From assembly GCA_002361875.1 (NCBI GenBank), contig DERX01000087.1, positions 13,855 through 25,415 on the forward strand: 11,561 bases of DNA, in the 5' to 3' direction. The notes beneath the pieces are model-generated. The model did not search any database. It was not told where the DNA came from and was given only the letters and a program-made list of their open reading frames with translations. Source of the DNA: Ruminococcaceae bacterium UBA3329. GTDB lineage: Bacteria; Bacillota; Clostridia; Oscillospirales; Acutalibacteraceae. This document shows positions 1 to 5,357 of the stretch, one piece after another. The stretch's first letter is position 1, and each line of letters begins with the position of its first letter. The translations under genes and the position numbers were made by a program.

Positions 1-22
1 CTACCAACTGAGCTATACCCCT
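1..22 (-). tRNA. 5' end of a tRNA, probably tRNA-Trp (cut by window edge)
   Basis: Read on the minus strand, the first 22 bases give a 7-nt acceptor strand AGGGGTA, then TA at tRNA positions 8-9, the D-stem start GCTC, and the D-loop AGTTGGTA followed by G. This is a canonical tRNA 5' half that runs off the left edge, so the anticodon is not visible. An acceptor strand beginning AGGGG is typical of bacterial tRNA-Trp, including those of E. coli and B. subtilis, so Trp is my best guess by recall. That part is inference. The 5' end lies at position 22 and the gene is divergent from the AraC-type gene. Confidence 0.75.
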
Positions 23-71
23 AAATGTAAATTGTTAATGAGTTTTTGAGGTGTTCAAATATATAATTGCC

Positions 72-115
72 TTTAACTGCATATCTGTCTAACTTTAATT
101 GTATATCCGTCTGAG
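72..115. repeat. Imperfect 22-bp tandem duplication upstream of the tRNA
   Basis: Two adjacent 22-base units, 72-93 and 94-115, agree at 17 of 22 positions; four of the five differences are transitions. The shared core is TATCYGTCT. On the minus strand, toward the tRNA, the first unit contains TAGACA (91-86), followed 17 bases later by AATTAT (68-63), a weak -35/-10 pair that could drive the tRNA. The rest of the 23-313 gap holds only the extended -10 promoter at 237-245 and AT-rich sequence. Confidence 0.5.
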
Positions 116-236
116 TCGATATGTTATGAGCAATTTCTGAAACCTCTCAAAAAGTACTGTTATATTATACATATAACTGCCCGTTTTGTCAACTCTTATT
201 TTACTGTAAAATTGATAATGTTTAATAACCAGTTTT

Positions 237-245
237 TGATATAAT
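237..245 (+). promoter_or_regulatory. Extended -10 promoter candidate for the AraC-APH gene
   Basis: TGATATAAT at 237-245 is a perfect extended -10 box (TG-n-TATAAT). There is no good -35 hexamer at 16-18 bases; TTGATA at 212-217 is too far away, at 22 bases. Extended -10 promoters often tolerate this. It would give a leader of roughly 60 nt before the ATG at 314. The same TGA-TAnAAT style is seen at 1628-1636 and 9624-9632. Confidence 0.45.
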
Positions 246-313
246 AGGAAATGTTTTTAGGATTAAATGTGTTACAATAATACTTGCAAGTGTAATTTTA
301 ACGGAGGAAAGAA

Positions 314-1591
314 ATGAATGTCCGTGAGATAATTCAACAAAATATTGATTACATTGAGAAAAACTTAAAAGCGGAGCTGACGGTGGATGAGCTTTGCGAT
401 GCGGCTGGGTATTCCCGCGTTCATTATTGCAGATTATTTAAATATTTTGTCGGAGTTTCGCCCTGCGAATATATTAACCGCAGAAAGCTTTTACACGCTG
501 TTTATGAAATGACGAACGGACGCTCCAAAACAGACACGGCTTTTGATTACGGATTTGAAACTTATGCGGGATTTTACAAGTCTTTTAAAAGCGAATTTAA
601 TTGCTCGCCTACGGAATTTATTAAATCTCATAAAAGCAATAAGCCGTATAAAATCAACATCTTGCAGAAGGATAAGATTACGATTTCTAAAAGCAGAGTG
701 CAAAAATTGCTTGCCGAGTGGGGCTTGCAAAACGAAATAATATCAAATGTTTATAGTGAAAACACGGGCAGACAGAACGATAATTCATATTATGTTGGTG
801 ACAATTATATTATTAAATTTACGGTGAATTTGGGCTGTGTAAAAAGAAATATCAGTATATCCGAATCGTTGGCGAAATTTGATGTTAAGGCATTCAAAAT
901 TATTAAAACAATCGGCGGCGAAAGCTTTGTGCAAAGCGGTGAAATGTACTTTTTCTTAACCGAACGTATTAAAGGCAGTCAGTTAAAATGTGTTGATATT
1001 TTTAACAATACTGACTTGGCATATGAAATAGGTAAAGAGATTGCACAGCTTCATAAAGCATTGAAAACTCTGAATGAATGTGAATATGAAAGTGCGGATA
1101 TTTATATCCACACGGATGATATTTCCTTTAGTAGAATTAAAGATAGACTTAATTTGCCCGATGATTTTATTACCTCTTATACTGAAAATTTCAGCGCGAA
1201 ATATGATGGTTTGCCGAAACAGGTTATTCATCGTGACATAAACCCGTCCAATCTTCTTTTCAATAACGGAGAGTTCAGCGGCTTTCTTGATTTCGATTTG
1301 AGCGAGATAAATATTAGAATTTTTGATGTTTGTTATTTTGCTACATCAATACTGTCGGAGTGCTTTTCAGATTCAGATATTGATAAAAAAATATGGTTTG
1401 AAATATTGAAAAAAACTGTTTGGGGTTATGACTCTGTTTCTCCGTTGACAAATGATGAAAAGCAGGCGATACCTTATGTGATTTATTCAATTCAGATTAT
1501 TTGTATAGAATTTTTCGGAAGATTTGATAAATACAAAGATTTGGAAAAAGTAAATGCGGATATTCTGAAATGGATTATTAATAACAGTTAA
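314..1591 (+). CDS. AraC-type HTH fused to an aminoglycoside phosphotransferase-like kinase domain
   Basis: This 425-residue protein has two recognisable parts. Residues 1 to about 107 form an AraC/XylS DNA-binding domain with two helix-turn-helix units: LTVDELCDAAGYSRVHYCRLFK near 22-43, and the second unit ending in the family signature GFETYAGFYKSFKSEF near 80-95. Residues 120-425 resemble the APH/choline-kinase fold: ATP-site lysine K168 in NYIIKFT, catalytic loop HRDINPSN at 306-313 (D308, N313), and metal-binding DFD at 326-328. The kinase residues look intact, so it may phosphorylate a small molecule, or use the domain as a ligand sensor. There is no signal peptide or membrane segment, so it should be cytoplasmic. 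The start is supported by GGAGG at 303-307. The gene looks more AT-rich than the clp operon, which may hint at transfer. The substrate and regulated genes are unknown. The domain assignment is secure; the function is inference. Confidence 0.85.
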   Translation: MNVREIIQQNIDYIEKNLKAELTVDELCDAAGYSRVHYCRLFKYFVGVSPCEYINRRKLLHAVYEMTNGRSKTDTAFDYGFETYAGFYKSFKSEFNCSPTEFIKSHKSNKPYKINILQKDKITISKSRVQKLLAEWGLQNEIISNVYSENTGRQNDNSYYVGDNYIIKFTVNLGCVKRNISISESLAKFDVKAFKIIKTIGGESFVQSGEMYFFLTERIKGSQLKCVDIFNNTDLAYEIGKEIAQLHKALKTLNECEYESADIYIHTDDISFSRIKDRLNLPDDFITSYTENFSAKYDGLPKQVIHRDINPSNLLFNNGEFSGFLDFDLSEINIRIFDVCYFATSILSECFSDSDIDKKIWFEILKKTVWGYDSVSPLTNDEKQAIPYVIYSIQIICIEFFGRFDKYKDLEKVNADILKWIINNS

Positions 1592-1607
1592 TATATTTAA
1601 TATCAGA

Positions 1608-1636
1608 TTGTAAATACATTGAAAATATGATAAAAT
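1608..1636 (+). promoter_or_regulatory. Promoter of the ABM-type gene (extended -10)
   Basis: TTGTAA at 1608-1613, a 17-base spacer, then TAAAAT at 1631-1636 preceded by TGA (1628-1630), which makes an extended -10. It starts only 17 bases after the stop codon of the upstream gene, and no terminator is visible between them. Transcription would begin near 1643, leaving a leader of about 90 nt. The -10 region is shared with the symporter promoter at 9624-9632. Confidence 0.65.
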
Positions 1637-1709
1637 AATATAAACATTTATTTTTAAAAGATTTACTTGTCCGTTATCCTCTGCCTTACGGTGACTGTCG
1701 GACATGGAC
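1622..1709 (+). promoter_or_regulatory. Shared promoter-leader element, copy 1 (structured 5' UTR)
   Basis: This 88-nt stretch has a clear second copy at 9552-9638 on the other strand. Shared blocks are AAAATATGATAAAATAA, then AAAC-n-TTTATTTT, TGTCCG, CCTCTGCCTTACGG and CGGACATGGAC. It can fold as an outer stem TGTCCG (1668-1673) with CGGACA (1699-1704) and a stacked inner stem ACGG (1688-1691) with CTGT (1695-1698) around a TGA loop. The 14-nt one-sided bulge holds CCTCTGCC. It ends 24 bases before the ATG at 1734, just ahead of the ribosome binding site GAGGTGA (1721-1727). I do not recognise it as a named riboswitch or leader. Confidence 0.65.
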
Positions 1710-1733
1710 GAAATTTTACCGAGGTGATTTATA

Positions 1734-2027
1734 ATGAAAATTACTGTTAATATTTATTACACGGGTGAGGGCGGCAATGCACGGAAATTTGCAGAGGAAA
1801 TGGTGCAAAGCGGCACTGTAGAAAAGGTTCGACAGGAAAACGGCAATATCAGATATGAATATTTTTTTCCTATAGATGACCCTGACACTGTTCTCTTAAT
1901 TGACGAATGGGAGAATGAAGAGGCAATTGATTTGCACCACAAAAGCGAAATGATGGAAACCATTGCTTCTCTTCGAAAAAAGTATAAACTGAAAATGCGT
2001 GTTGAGCGCTTTGCTTCGGAAAAGTGA
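1734..2027 (+). CDS. ABM-superfamily protein, putative quinol monooxygenase (YgiN-like)
   Basis: This small 97-residue protein matches the antibiotic-biosynthesis-monooxygenase (ABM) dimeric ferredoxin-like fold: an N-terminal beta strand MKITVNIYYT, an amphipathic helix with ARKFAEEM, a central strand pair RYEYFFPIDDPDTVLLIDEW, and the characteristic W59-ENEEAIDLHH-K segment with H68 and H69 near the usual W-x(n)-HH-S motif. Family members are cofactor-free oxygenases acting on quinones or haem-like substrates, or stress proteins of unknown role; the substrate cannot be told here. The length is normal for the family. Translation starts at ATG 1734 with GAGGTGA seven to thirteen bases upstream. 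It is transcribed alone, with its own promoter, a structured leader and a terminator whose stem begins on the last base of the stop codon. Confidence 0.8.
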   Translation: MKITVNIYYTGEGGNARKFAEEMVQSGTVEKVRQENGNIRYEYFFPIDDPDTVLLIDEWENEEAIDLHHKSEMMETIASLRKKYKLKMRVERFASEK

Positions 2028-2055
2028 CGGACAGCAGTTAAGCTGTCCGTTTTTT
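2027..2055 (+). terminator. Rho-independent terminator of the ABM-type gene
   Basis: A perfect 9-bp stem ACGGACAGC (2027-2035) and GCTGTCCGT (2042-2050) encloses the loop AGTTAA and is followed by a run of six Ts (2050-2055). The first stem base is the last base of the TGA stop codon. Confidence 0.92.
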
Positions 2056-2058
2056 ATG

Positions 2059-2135
2059 ACCCGTAGGGAACGGATTTATCCGTTCCGAATTGAGTTCGCA
2101 GTATTTTCGGCGGAACGCAAAAATGCGTTCCCTAC
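2059..2135. repeat. Palindromic intergenic repeat with 10-bp terminal inverted repeats
   Basis: GTAGGGAACG at 2063-2072 and CGTTCCCTAC at 2126-2135 are exact inverted repeats bounding a 73-bp unit. Inside are two hairpins: GGAACGGAT/ATCCGTTCC (2067-2086) and GGAACGCA/TGCGTTCC (2112-2131). The inner arms CGTTCCG (2081-2087) and CGGAACG (2111-2117) could also pair with each other. A related half-copy lies at 7783-7818 in opposite orientation. Both sit between convergent genes. It resembles the short MITE/REP-like elements of gut Clostridia, and no transposase is present. Confidence 0.75.
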
Positions 2136-2155
2136 AAAATATGAGAATATACAGT

Positions 2156-2674
2156 TTATATCTTGAATAAGTCTGTGAGATTGGGGTATTCGCTGTCAAT
2201 CAAGCAGTATTTTACGCCGTGTAAACGGCACATTTTCAGCGTTTCGGCATTATAGTGTATTAATTCGTCCATTATATAGTCCGAGCGGCGCATTTCGATG
2301 ATGTTTTCGTATTTGATTATATCGTGATAGTGATTTTTGATGTAATTTTCACTCATTATAAGACAGCAGTATTTAATCTCTGCAATATACTGCGGTTCAA
2401 AGTCTTTTGCCCAGTCAAAGGGGATATAGCACCCCTCAATTATGAGATTTTGTCTGTTTTCAACGGCAGTCTTTATAATTTCGCTGACAATCGGCCACAG
2501 GTAAGAAGTTAACGCCTCATCACTGCTTTCGGGTGTTAAGTCAGTGTACTTACTGCGTATAAGCCCCATTTTTAAATGGTCAATTGAAAGGTAGGGGTAA
2601 CCGTATTTTTCAAGCAACTTTTGCGCTAAAAGCGTTTTTCCTGTGTGTGATGCGCCGGCAATCAGTAAAATCAT
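2156..2674 (-). CDS. P-loop kinase-like ATP-binding protein of unknown substrate
   Basis: This 172-residue protein starts with a hydrophobic strand leading directly into a Walker A motif GASHTGKT (residues 7-14). An acidic residue follows in LSIDHLK (D32), as in small-molecule kinases of the shikimate/adenylylsulfate-kinase type, and then a Walker B-like strand NLIIEG (76-81). The region near 124-135 (NIIEMRRSDYIM) is arginine-containing and could form a lid. The layout suggests a nucleotide-dependent kinase of a small metabolite, but I cannot name the substrate. The closest loose labels would be adenylate-kinase-like or 2-phosphoglycerate-kinase-like ATPase. The start is supported by a minus-strand GAGGAA about seven bases upstream. 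It converges on the ABM-type gene, has no operon partner, and shows no clear T-rich terminator; the palindromic repeat lies just downstream. Confidence 0.75.
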   Translation of the reverse strand: MILLIAGASHTGKTLLAQKLLEKYGYPYLSIDHLKMGLIRSKYTDLTPESSDEALTSYLWPIVSEIIKTAVENRQNLIIEGCYIPFDWAKDFEPQYIAEIKYCCLIMSENYIKNHYHDIIKYENIIEMRRSDYIMDELIHYNAETLKMCRLHGVKYCLIDSEYPNLTDLFKI

Positions 2675-2783
2675 AGCTTTTCCTCAATCAAAAATAAAGT
2701 AAATGAATATCTGTCTGTTATATTAACATATTCGGAAAATATTATCAACCAACGGTTTTTGCGCACACTGTGTATGGATTGAA

Positions 2784-3091
2784 TTTCCGCTCACTCTCCG
2801 AGGGAGTTTTCCCCCTCATCAGTCAGCTATGCTGACGGCTTGTCTCGCCTGCCGGCTCGGTCGGTGCTTCTCTCACTTTGTTCGAGAGGTCTCCACCGGA
2901 GACCCTCACCCCCCTCGGGGAAGCCTTTTTTGCCTTCCCCTTGAGGGGAAGGGGGACCGCTTTAGCGGTGGATGAGGTGTAACAGTTGTGATTTGTTTAT
3001 AACTTTTTTCTTTTTTGCCGGCTTAGTTGGAGCTTTTAAATCTTCGATTTAAAGGTATCTATCGGAGTCCCCCTCAGAGAGGGAGCGAAAA
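2784..3091. repeat. Composite hairpin-rich intergenic repeat, possibly nested MITE-like elements
   Basis: This fills most of the 640-base gap between the kinase gene and ctsR. The outer arms 2784-2806 and 3069-3091 are inverted repeats matching at 19 of 23 positions. Within lies a second unit bounded by CCTCATC (2814-2820) and GATGAGG (2971-2977). It contains hairpins GTCAGC/GCTGAC (2822-2836), GGTCTCC/GGAGACC (2888-2904), CCTTCCCC/GGGGAAGG (2933-2952) and ACCGCT/AGCGGT (2956-2969). Two related 51-nt modules, 2851-2901 and 3017-3067, occur in the same orientation. No open reading frame of note is present. The interpretation as one element inserted in another is inference; 2675-2783 shows nothing recognisable apart from the kinase gene's ribosome binding site. 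Confidence 0.7.
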
Positions 3092-3205
3092 ACGGACAGG
3101 TGCGATAGCCAGTCTTTTCTGTTTCTATCGGTAAAAAACATTAAAATATATGAAAATAAAAGAAAAAGTGAGAAAAAATGAGATAACATTTAATCCTCTC
3201 GAAAA

Positions 3206-3229
3206 TTTGACCTTTTTTGACCTTTGACT
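3206..3229 (-). promoter_or_regulatory. CtsR operator, upstream (three heptamers on minus strand)
   Basis: On the minus strand this reads AGTCAAA (3229-3223), GGTCAAA (3222-3216), spacer AAA, GGTCAAA (3212-3206). The last two form an exact match to the established CtsR box, a tandem GGTCAAA repeat with a three-base nAn spacer. It overlaps the -35 box of the ctsR promoter, so bound CtsR would block RNA polymerase. Confidence 0.92.
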
Positions 3230-3251
3230 GTTTCAGAATTTCGATTATAAT
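3224..3251 (+). promoter_or_regulatory. Promoter of the ctsR-mcsA-mcsB-clpC operon
   Basis: TTGACT at 3224-3229, a 16-base spacer and TATAAT at 3246-3251 make a near-consensus housekeeping promoter. Transcription would start near 3258. CtsR boxes overlap the -35 and cover the predicted start region. An A-rich stretch (about 3131-3190) lies further upstream. No CIRCE (HrcA) element is visible. Confidence 0.85.
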
Positions 3252-3262
3252 ATAACTTGCAA

Positions 3263-3292
3263 GGTCAAAGAAAGTCAAAGTCAAATTTGACA
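3263..3292 (+). promoter_or_regulatory. CtsR operator, downstream (overlapping heptamers)
   Basis: GGTCAAA (3263-3269), spacer GAA, AGTCAAA (3273-3279) matches the CtsR box. A further AGTCAAA (3279-3285) overlaps by one base, and an inverted TTTGACA (3286-3292) follows, creating the perfect palindrome GTCAAATTTGAC at 3280-3291. This box lies just after the predicted transcription start. Confidence 0.92.
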
Positions 3293-3332
3293 GACGATTT
3301 GCAAATCAAAATAAATGAAATCGGGTGAAAAT

Positions 3333-3779
3333 GTGAATATCAGCAATATTATAGCGCAAATGATTTCGGATATGCTTGAAGACGGCGGCAGTACGGAAAT
3401 TCAGCGTAACGAGCTTGCTCAAAAAATAGGCTGTGTGCCCAGTCAGATAAATTATGTGCTTTCGTCAAGATTTACACCTGAACACGGTTATATAGTCGAA
3501 AGTCAGCGAGGCGGCGGCGGATATATCCGAATCACTCGCACAAATTTTGATGTTGACACCTTTAAAATGCATGTTGTGAATTCAATAGGCAGTGAGATTG
3601 ATTCAAACACCTGCAAGGCGTATATACGAAATTTTTACGACAGAGATTTGATTGACGAAAAAACGGCAAAACTAATGCTGTCGGCTCTTTGCGGGAATGC
3701 TTACAATGAAATCCCGAAAAACTATGCGGACACAGTCCGCGCGTCAATATTCAAACAGATTTTATTAAATAATTTATAA
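3333..3779 (+). CDS. ctsR: CtsR, transcriptional repressor of class III heat-shock genes
   Basis: CtsR is a dimeric winged-HTH repressor that binds tandem GGTCAAA boxes; heat, or McsB activity, releases it. The protein aligns by eye with Bacillus CtsR throughout: NISNIIAQMI at the N-terminus, the helix-turn-helix around QRNELAQKIGCVPSQINYVL, and the glycine-rich wing RGGGGYIRI containing the arginine reported as an McsB phosphorylation target in Geobacillus. The C-terminal dimer/McsB-binding domain follows (DRDLIDEKTAKLMLSALCG). I prefer the GTG start at 3333: it has GGGTGA at 3323-3328, and translation then begins at the family-typical NIS. The in-frame ATG at 3315 adds six residues but has no ribosome binding site, so it remains a weaker alternative. 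This is the first gene of the operon, and mcsA follows after 13 bases. Confidence 0.95.
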   Translation: MNISNIIAQMISDMLEDGGSTEIQRNELAQKIGCVPSQINYVLSSRFTPEHGYIVESQRGGGGYIRITRTNFDVDTFKMHVVNSIGSEIDSNTCKAYIRNFYDRDLIDEKTAKLMLSALCGNAYNEIPKNYADTVRASIFKQILLNNL

Positions 3780-3792
3780 GGAGTGAATTTTT

Positions 3793-4302
3793 ATGTTATG
3801 TCAGAATTGCGGAAAATATGAGGCTACTACACATGTTAAAAGAATTGTAAACGGCGAGGCGGCAGAGGCGCACCTTTGTAGTGACTGCGCCAAAATGCTC
3901 GGCTATGAAGATGTTTTCGGAGGCTTCGGAAACATATTCGGTTCGTTTTTAGGCTCGTTTTTGGGCGACACGGGCGTCGAAAGGCTTTCGGCACGAACGC
4001 TCCAATGCGAAAAGTGCGGCAGTACGTTTAACGATATTGTCGAGAGCGGAAAAATCGGTTGCGCAAAGTGCTATGAAACATTTTACGAAAAGCTTCTTCC
4101 GTCACTCCAGCGAATCCACGGAAAAACCCGTCATGAGGGTAAAATTCCCAATAAAATTGCAGTAAACGGCGACAGTAAGAAAATGCAAATCGAAAAATTG
4201 GAAGAAGAATTAAAAGCGGCTGTTGATGCGCAAAATTATGAAACTGCGGCAACGCTACGCGACAGAATAAAAGAACTTAAGGAGGGCGGAAAAAATGAGT
4301 AA
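3793..4302 (+). CDS. mcsA: McsA, zinc-finger activator of the protein arginine kinase
   Basis: McsA binds and activates McsB and helps feed substrates to ClpC. The 169-residue protein has four CXXC pairs arranged as two zinc-binding units: C3/C6 with C29/C32, and C72/C75 with C90/C93. Between them is a glycine/phenylalanine-rich linker with the near-repeat FGSFLGSFLG. The C-terminus (about 131-166) is a UVR-type helical hairpin, as found in UvrB and in the ClpC middle domain. Length and domain order are typical of the family. AAGGAGTGA directly after the ctsR stop serves as ribosome binding site. The last eight bases overlap the mcsB start, which suggests translational coupling and roughly equal synthesis of the two partners. 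Confidence 0.95.
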   Translation: MLCQNCGKYEATTHVKRIVNGEAAEAHLCSDCAKMLGYEDVFGGFGNIFGSFLGSFLGDTGVERLSARTLQCEKCGSTFNDIVESGKIGCAKCYETFYEKLLPSLQRIHGKTRHEGKIPNKIAVNGDSKKMQIEKLEEELKAAVDAQNYETAATLRDRIKELKEGGKNE

Positions 4303-5302
4303 GTGGTATATAGGTGCAGGCGAGCAAAACGATATTGTTATCAGCACAAGAATTAGATTTGCAAGAAATATTGCCGATTATCCGTTTCCTTGCAAGCTCA
4401 ATACTAAAAGCAGAACAGAGCTTAACGGAAAAATCCGTGATGCGGTCCAAAATGACAACAAATTCGGACTTTCCTTTGTTGAAATGAAAACTCTTGCAGG
4501 CTTTGAGGCGGCAAGTATGGCTGAAAGGCATATAATCAGCCCTGAATTTGCTTCAGACGCAGGCGGCAGAGCAATGCTCATTTCCCCTGACGAGGACATT
4601 TGCATAATGCTTTGCGAGGAAGACCATATTCGCTTGCAGGTTATGCGCCCCGGCTTTGCTCTTGACGAGGCGTTCTCCGTTGCGAACGAAATAGACGATT
4701 TTCTTAACAGCAAGTTTGATTTTGCATTTGACTCAAGAATTGGCTACTTAACGCAGTGCCCCACCAACCTCGGCACAGGTATGAGAGCGTCTGTAATGCT
4801 TCATCTGCCTTGCCTTACAATGAACGGCGCAATAACAAGGCTTATAAGCACGGTTTCAAAGCTCGGGCTTACCATTCGCGGCGCATTCGGCGAGGGCAGT
4901 GAGGCAGTGGGCGATATGTATCAGCTCAGCAATCAGATAACGCTTGGTATTTCCGAAAAAGCGGCAATTGAAAATCTTAAATCAATTACCCTTCAGCTTT
5001 GTGCACAGGAGCGTGCCGCCCGAGAAGAAATGATAAAAAGCCTTGACACGGAGGATGCGATTTTCCGTGCATACGGTTTATTAAAATGGTCAAAGCTAAT
5101 AAGCACAGATGAGCTTATGAAAAATCTGTCGCTTGTAAGGCTTGGATCAGTTTCGGGCAAGCTGCCCGTACCCCTTAAAACAGTAAACGAACTTATGATT
5201 TCACTTCAGCCTGCGACAATAAACGCGAAGGCAGGTCAAAAGCTGACGCCCCGTGAAAGAGATTTCGAGAGGGCAAAAGAGGTTCGTGAAAGTTTGGCAT
5301 AA
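4295..5302 (+). CDS. mcsB: McsB, protein arginine kinase
   Basis: McsB phosphorylates arginines of CtsR and of damaged proteins, the tag recognised by ClpC. The phagen-kinase fold is clear: STRIRFARN (residues 17-25) for nucleotide binding, EEDHIRLQ (108-115) with the catalytic acidic residues, QCPTNLGTGMRAS (154-166) with the reactive cysteine C155, GEGSEA (199-204), and SNQITLG (212-218). The C-terminal R322-D-F-E-R326-A matches the RDxxRA motif that binds phospho-arginine for allosteric activation. At 335 residues it is shorter than the Bacillus enzyme (about 360), lacking part of the N-terminal extension and the C-terminal tail. The residue before EED is cysteine (C107) where Bacillus has asparagine. 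The ATG at 4295 overlaps mcsA by eight bases, with GGAGGG just upstream. Confidence 0.95.
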   Translation: MSKWYIGAGEQNDIVISTRIRFARNIADYPFPCKLNTKSRTELNGKIRDAVQNDNKFGLSFVEMKTLAGFEAASMAERHIISPEFASDAGGRAMLISPDEDICIMLCEEDHIRLQVMRPGFALDEAFSVANEIDDFLNSKFDFAFDSRIGYLTQCPTNLGTGMRASVMLHLPCLTMNGAITRLISTVSKLGLTIRGAFGEGSEAVGDMYQLSNQITLGISEKAAIENLKSITLQLCAQERAAREEMIKSLDTEDAIFRAYGLLKWSKLISTDELMKNLSLVRLGSVSGKLPVPLKTVNELMISLQPATINAKAGQKLTPRERDFERAKEVRESLA

Positions 5303-5310
5303 TTTTTGAG

Positions 5311-5340
5311 AGGGGGGTAGAAAATCCCCCCTTATTTTTT
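5311..5340 (+). terminator. Terminator-like hairpin between mcsB and clpC (attenuator candidate)
   Basis: AGGGGGG (5311-5317) can pair with CCCCCCT (5326-5332) around an eight-base loop. It is followed by TTATTTTTT (5332-5340), the form of an intrinsic terminator. It sits in the 55-base gap inside the operon, immediately before the clpC ribosome binding site. It may reduce read-through into clpC, or act as an RNA processing or stability boundary. Confidence 0.65.
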
Positions 5341-5357
5341 GAAAGGAGACTTAATTT

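Noticed and set aside
1487..1705. Small minus-strand open frame across the end of the AraC-APH gene and the shared leader
   Set aside because: It overlaps a conserved gene end and the promoter-leader element, has no ribosome binding site worth noting, and its hydrophobic look comes from AT-rich sequence.
2811..2979. Hairpin-rich block considered as a CRISPR array
   Set aside because: Repeats are inverted hairpins of varying sequence, not regularly spaced direct repeats with unique spacers, and no cas gene is present.
3103..3130. CGATAG/CTATCG hairpin upstream of the ctsR promoter as a terminator
   Set aside because: The stem is only six pairs with a 16-base loop, and no T-run follows on the plus strand; it is probably chance.
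3180..3314. CIRCE (HrcA) operator or SigB promoter for the clp operon
   Set aside because: No TTAGCACTC-type inverted repeat and no SigB-like boxes were found; only CtsR boxes and a housekeeping promoter are present.
4378..4713. A 111-codon minus-strand open frame inside mcsB
   Set aside because: Shadow of the well-supported mcsB reading frame; its composition is that of an antisense translation.
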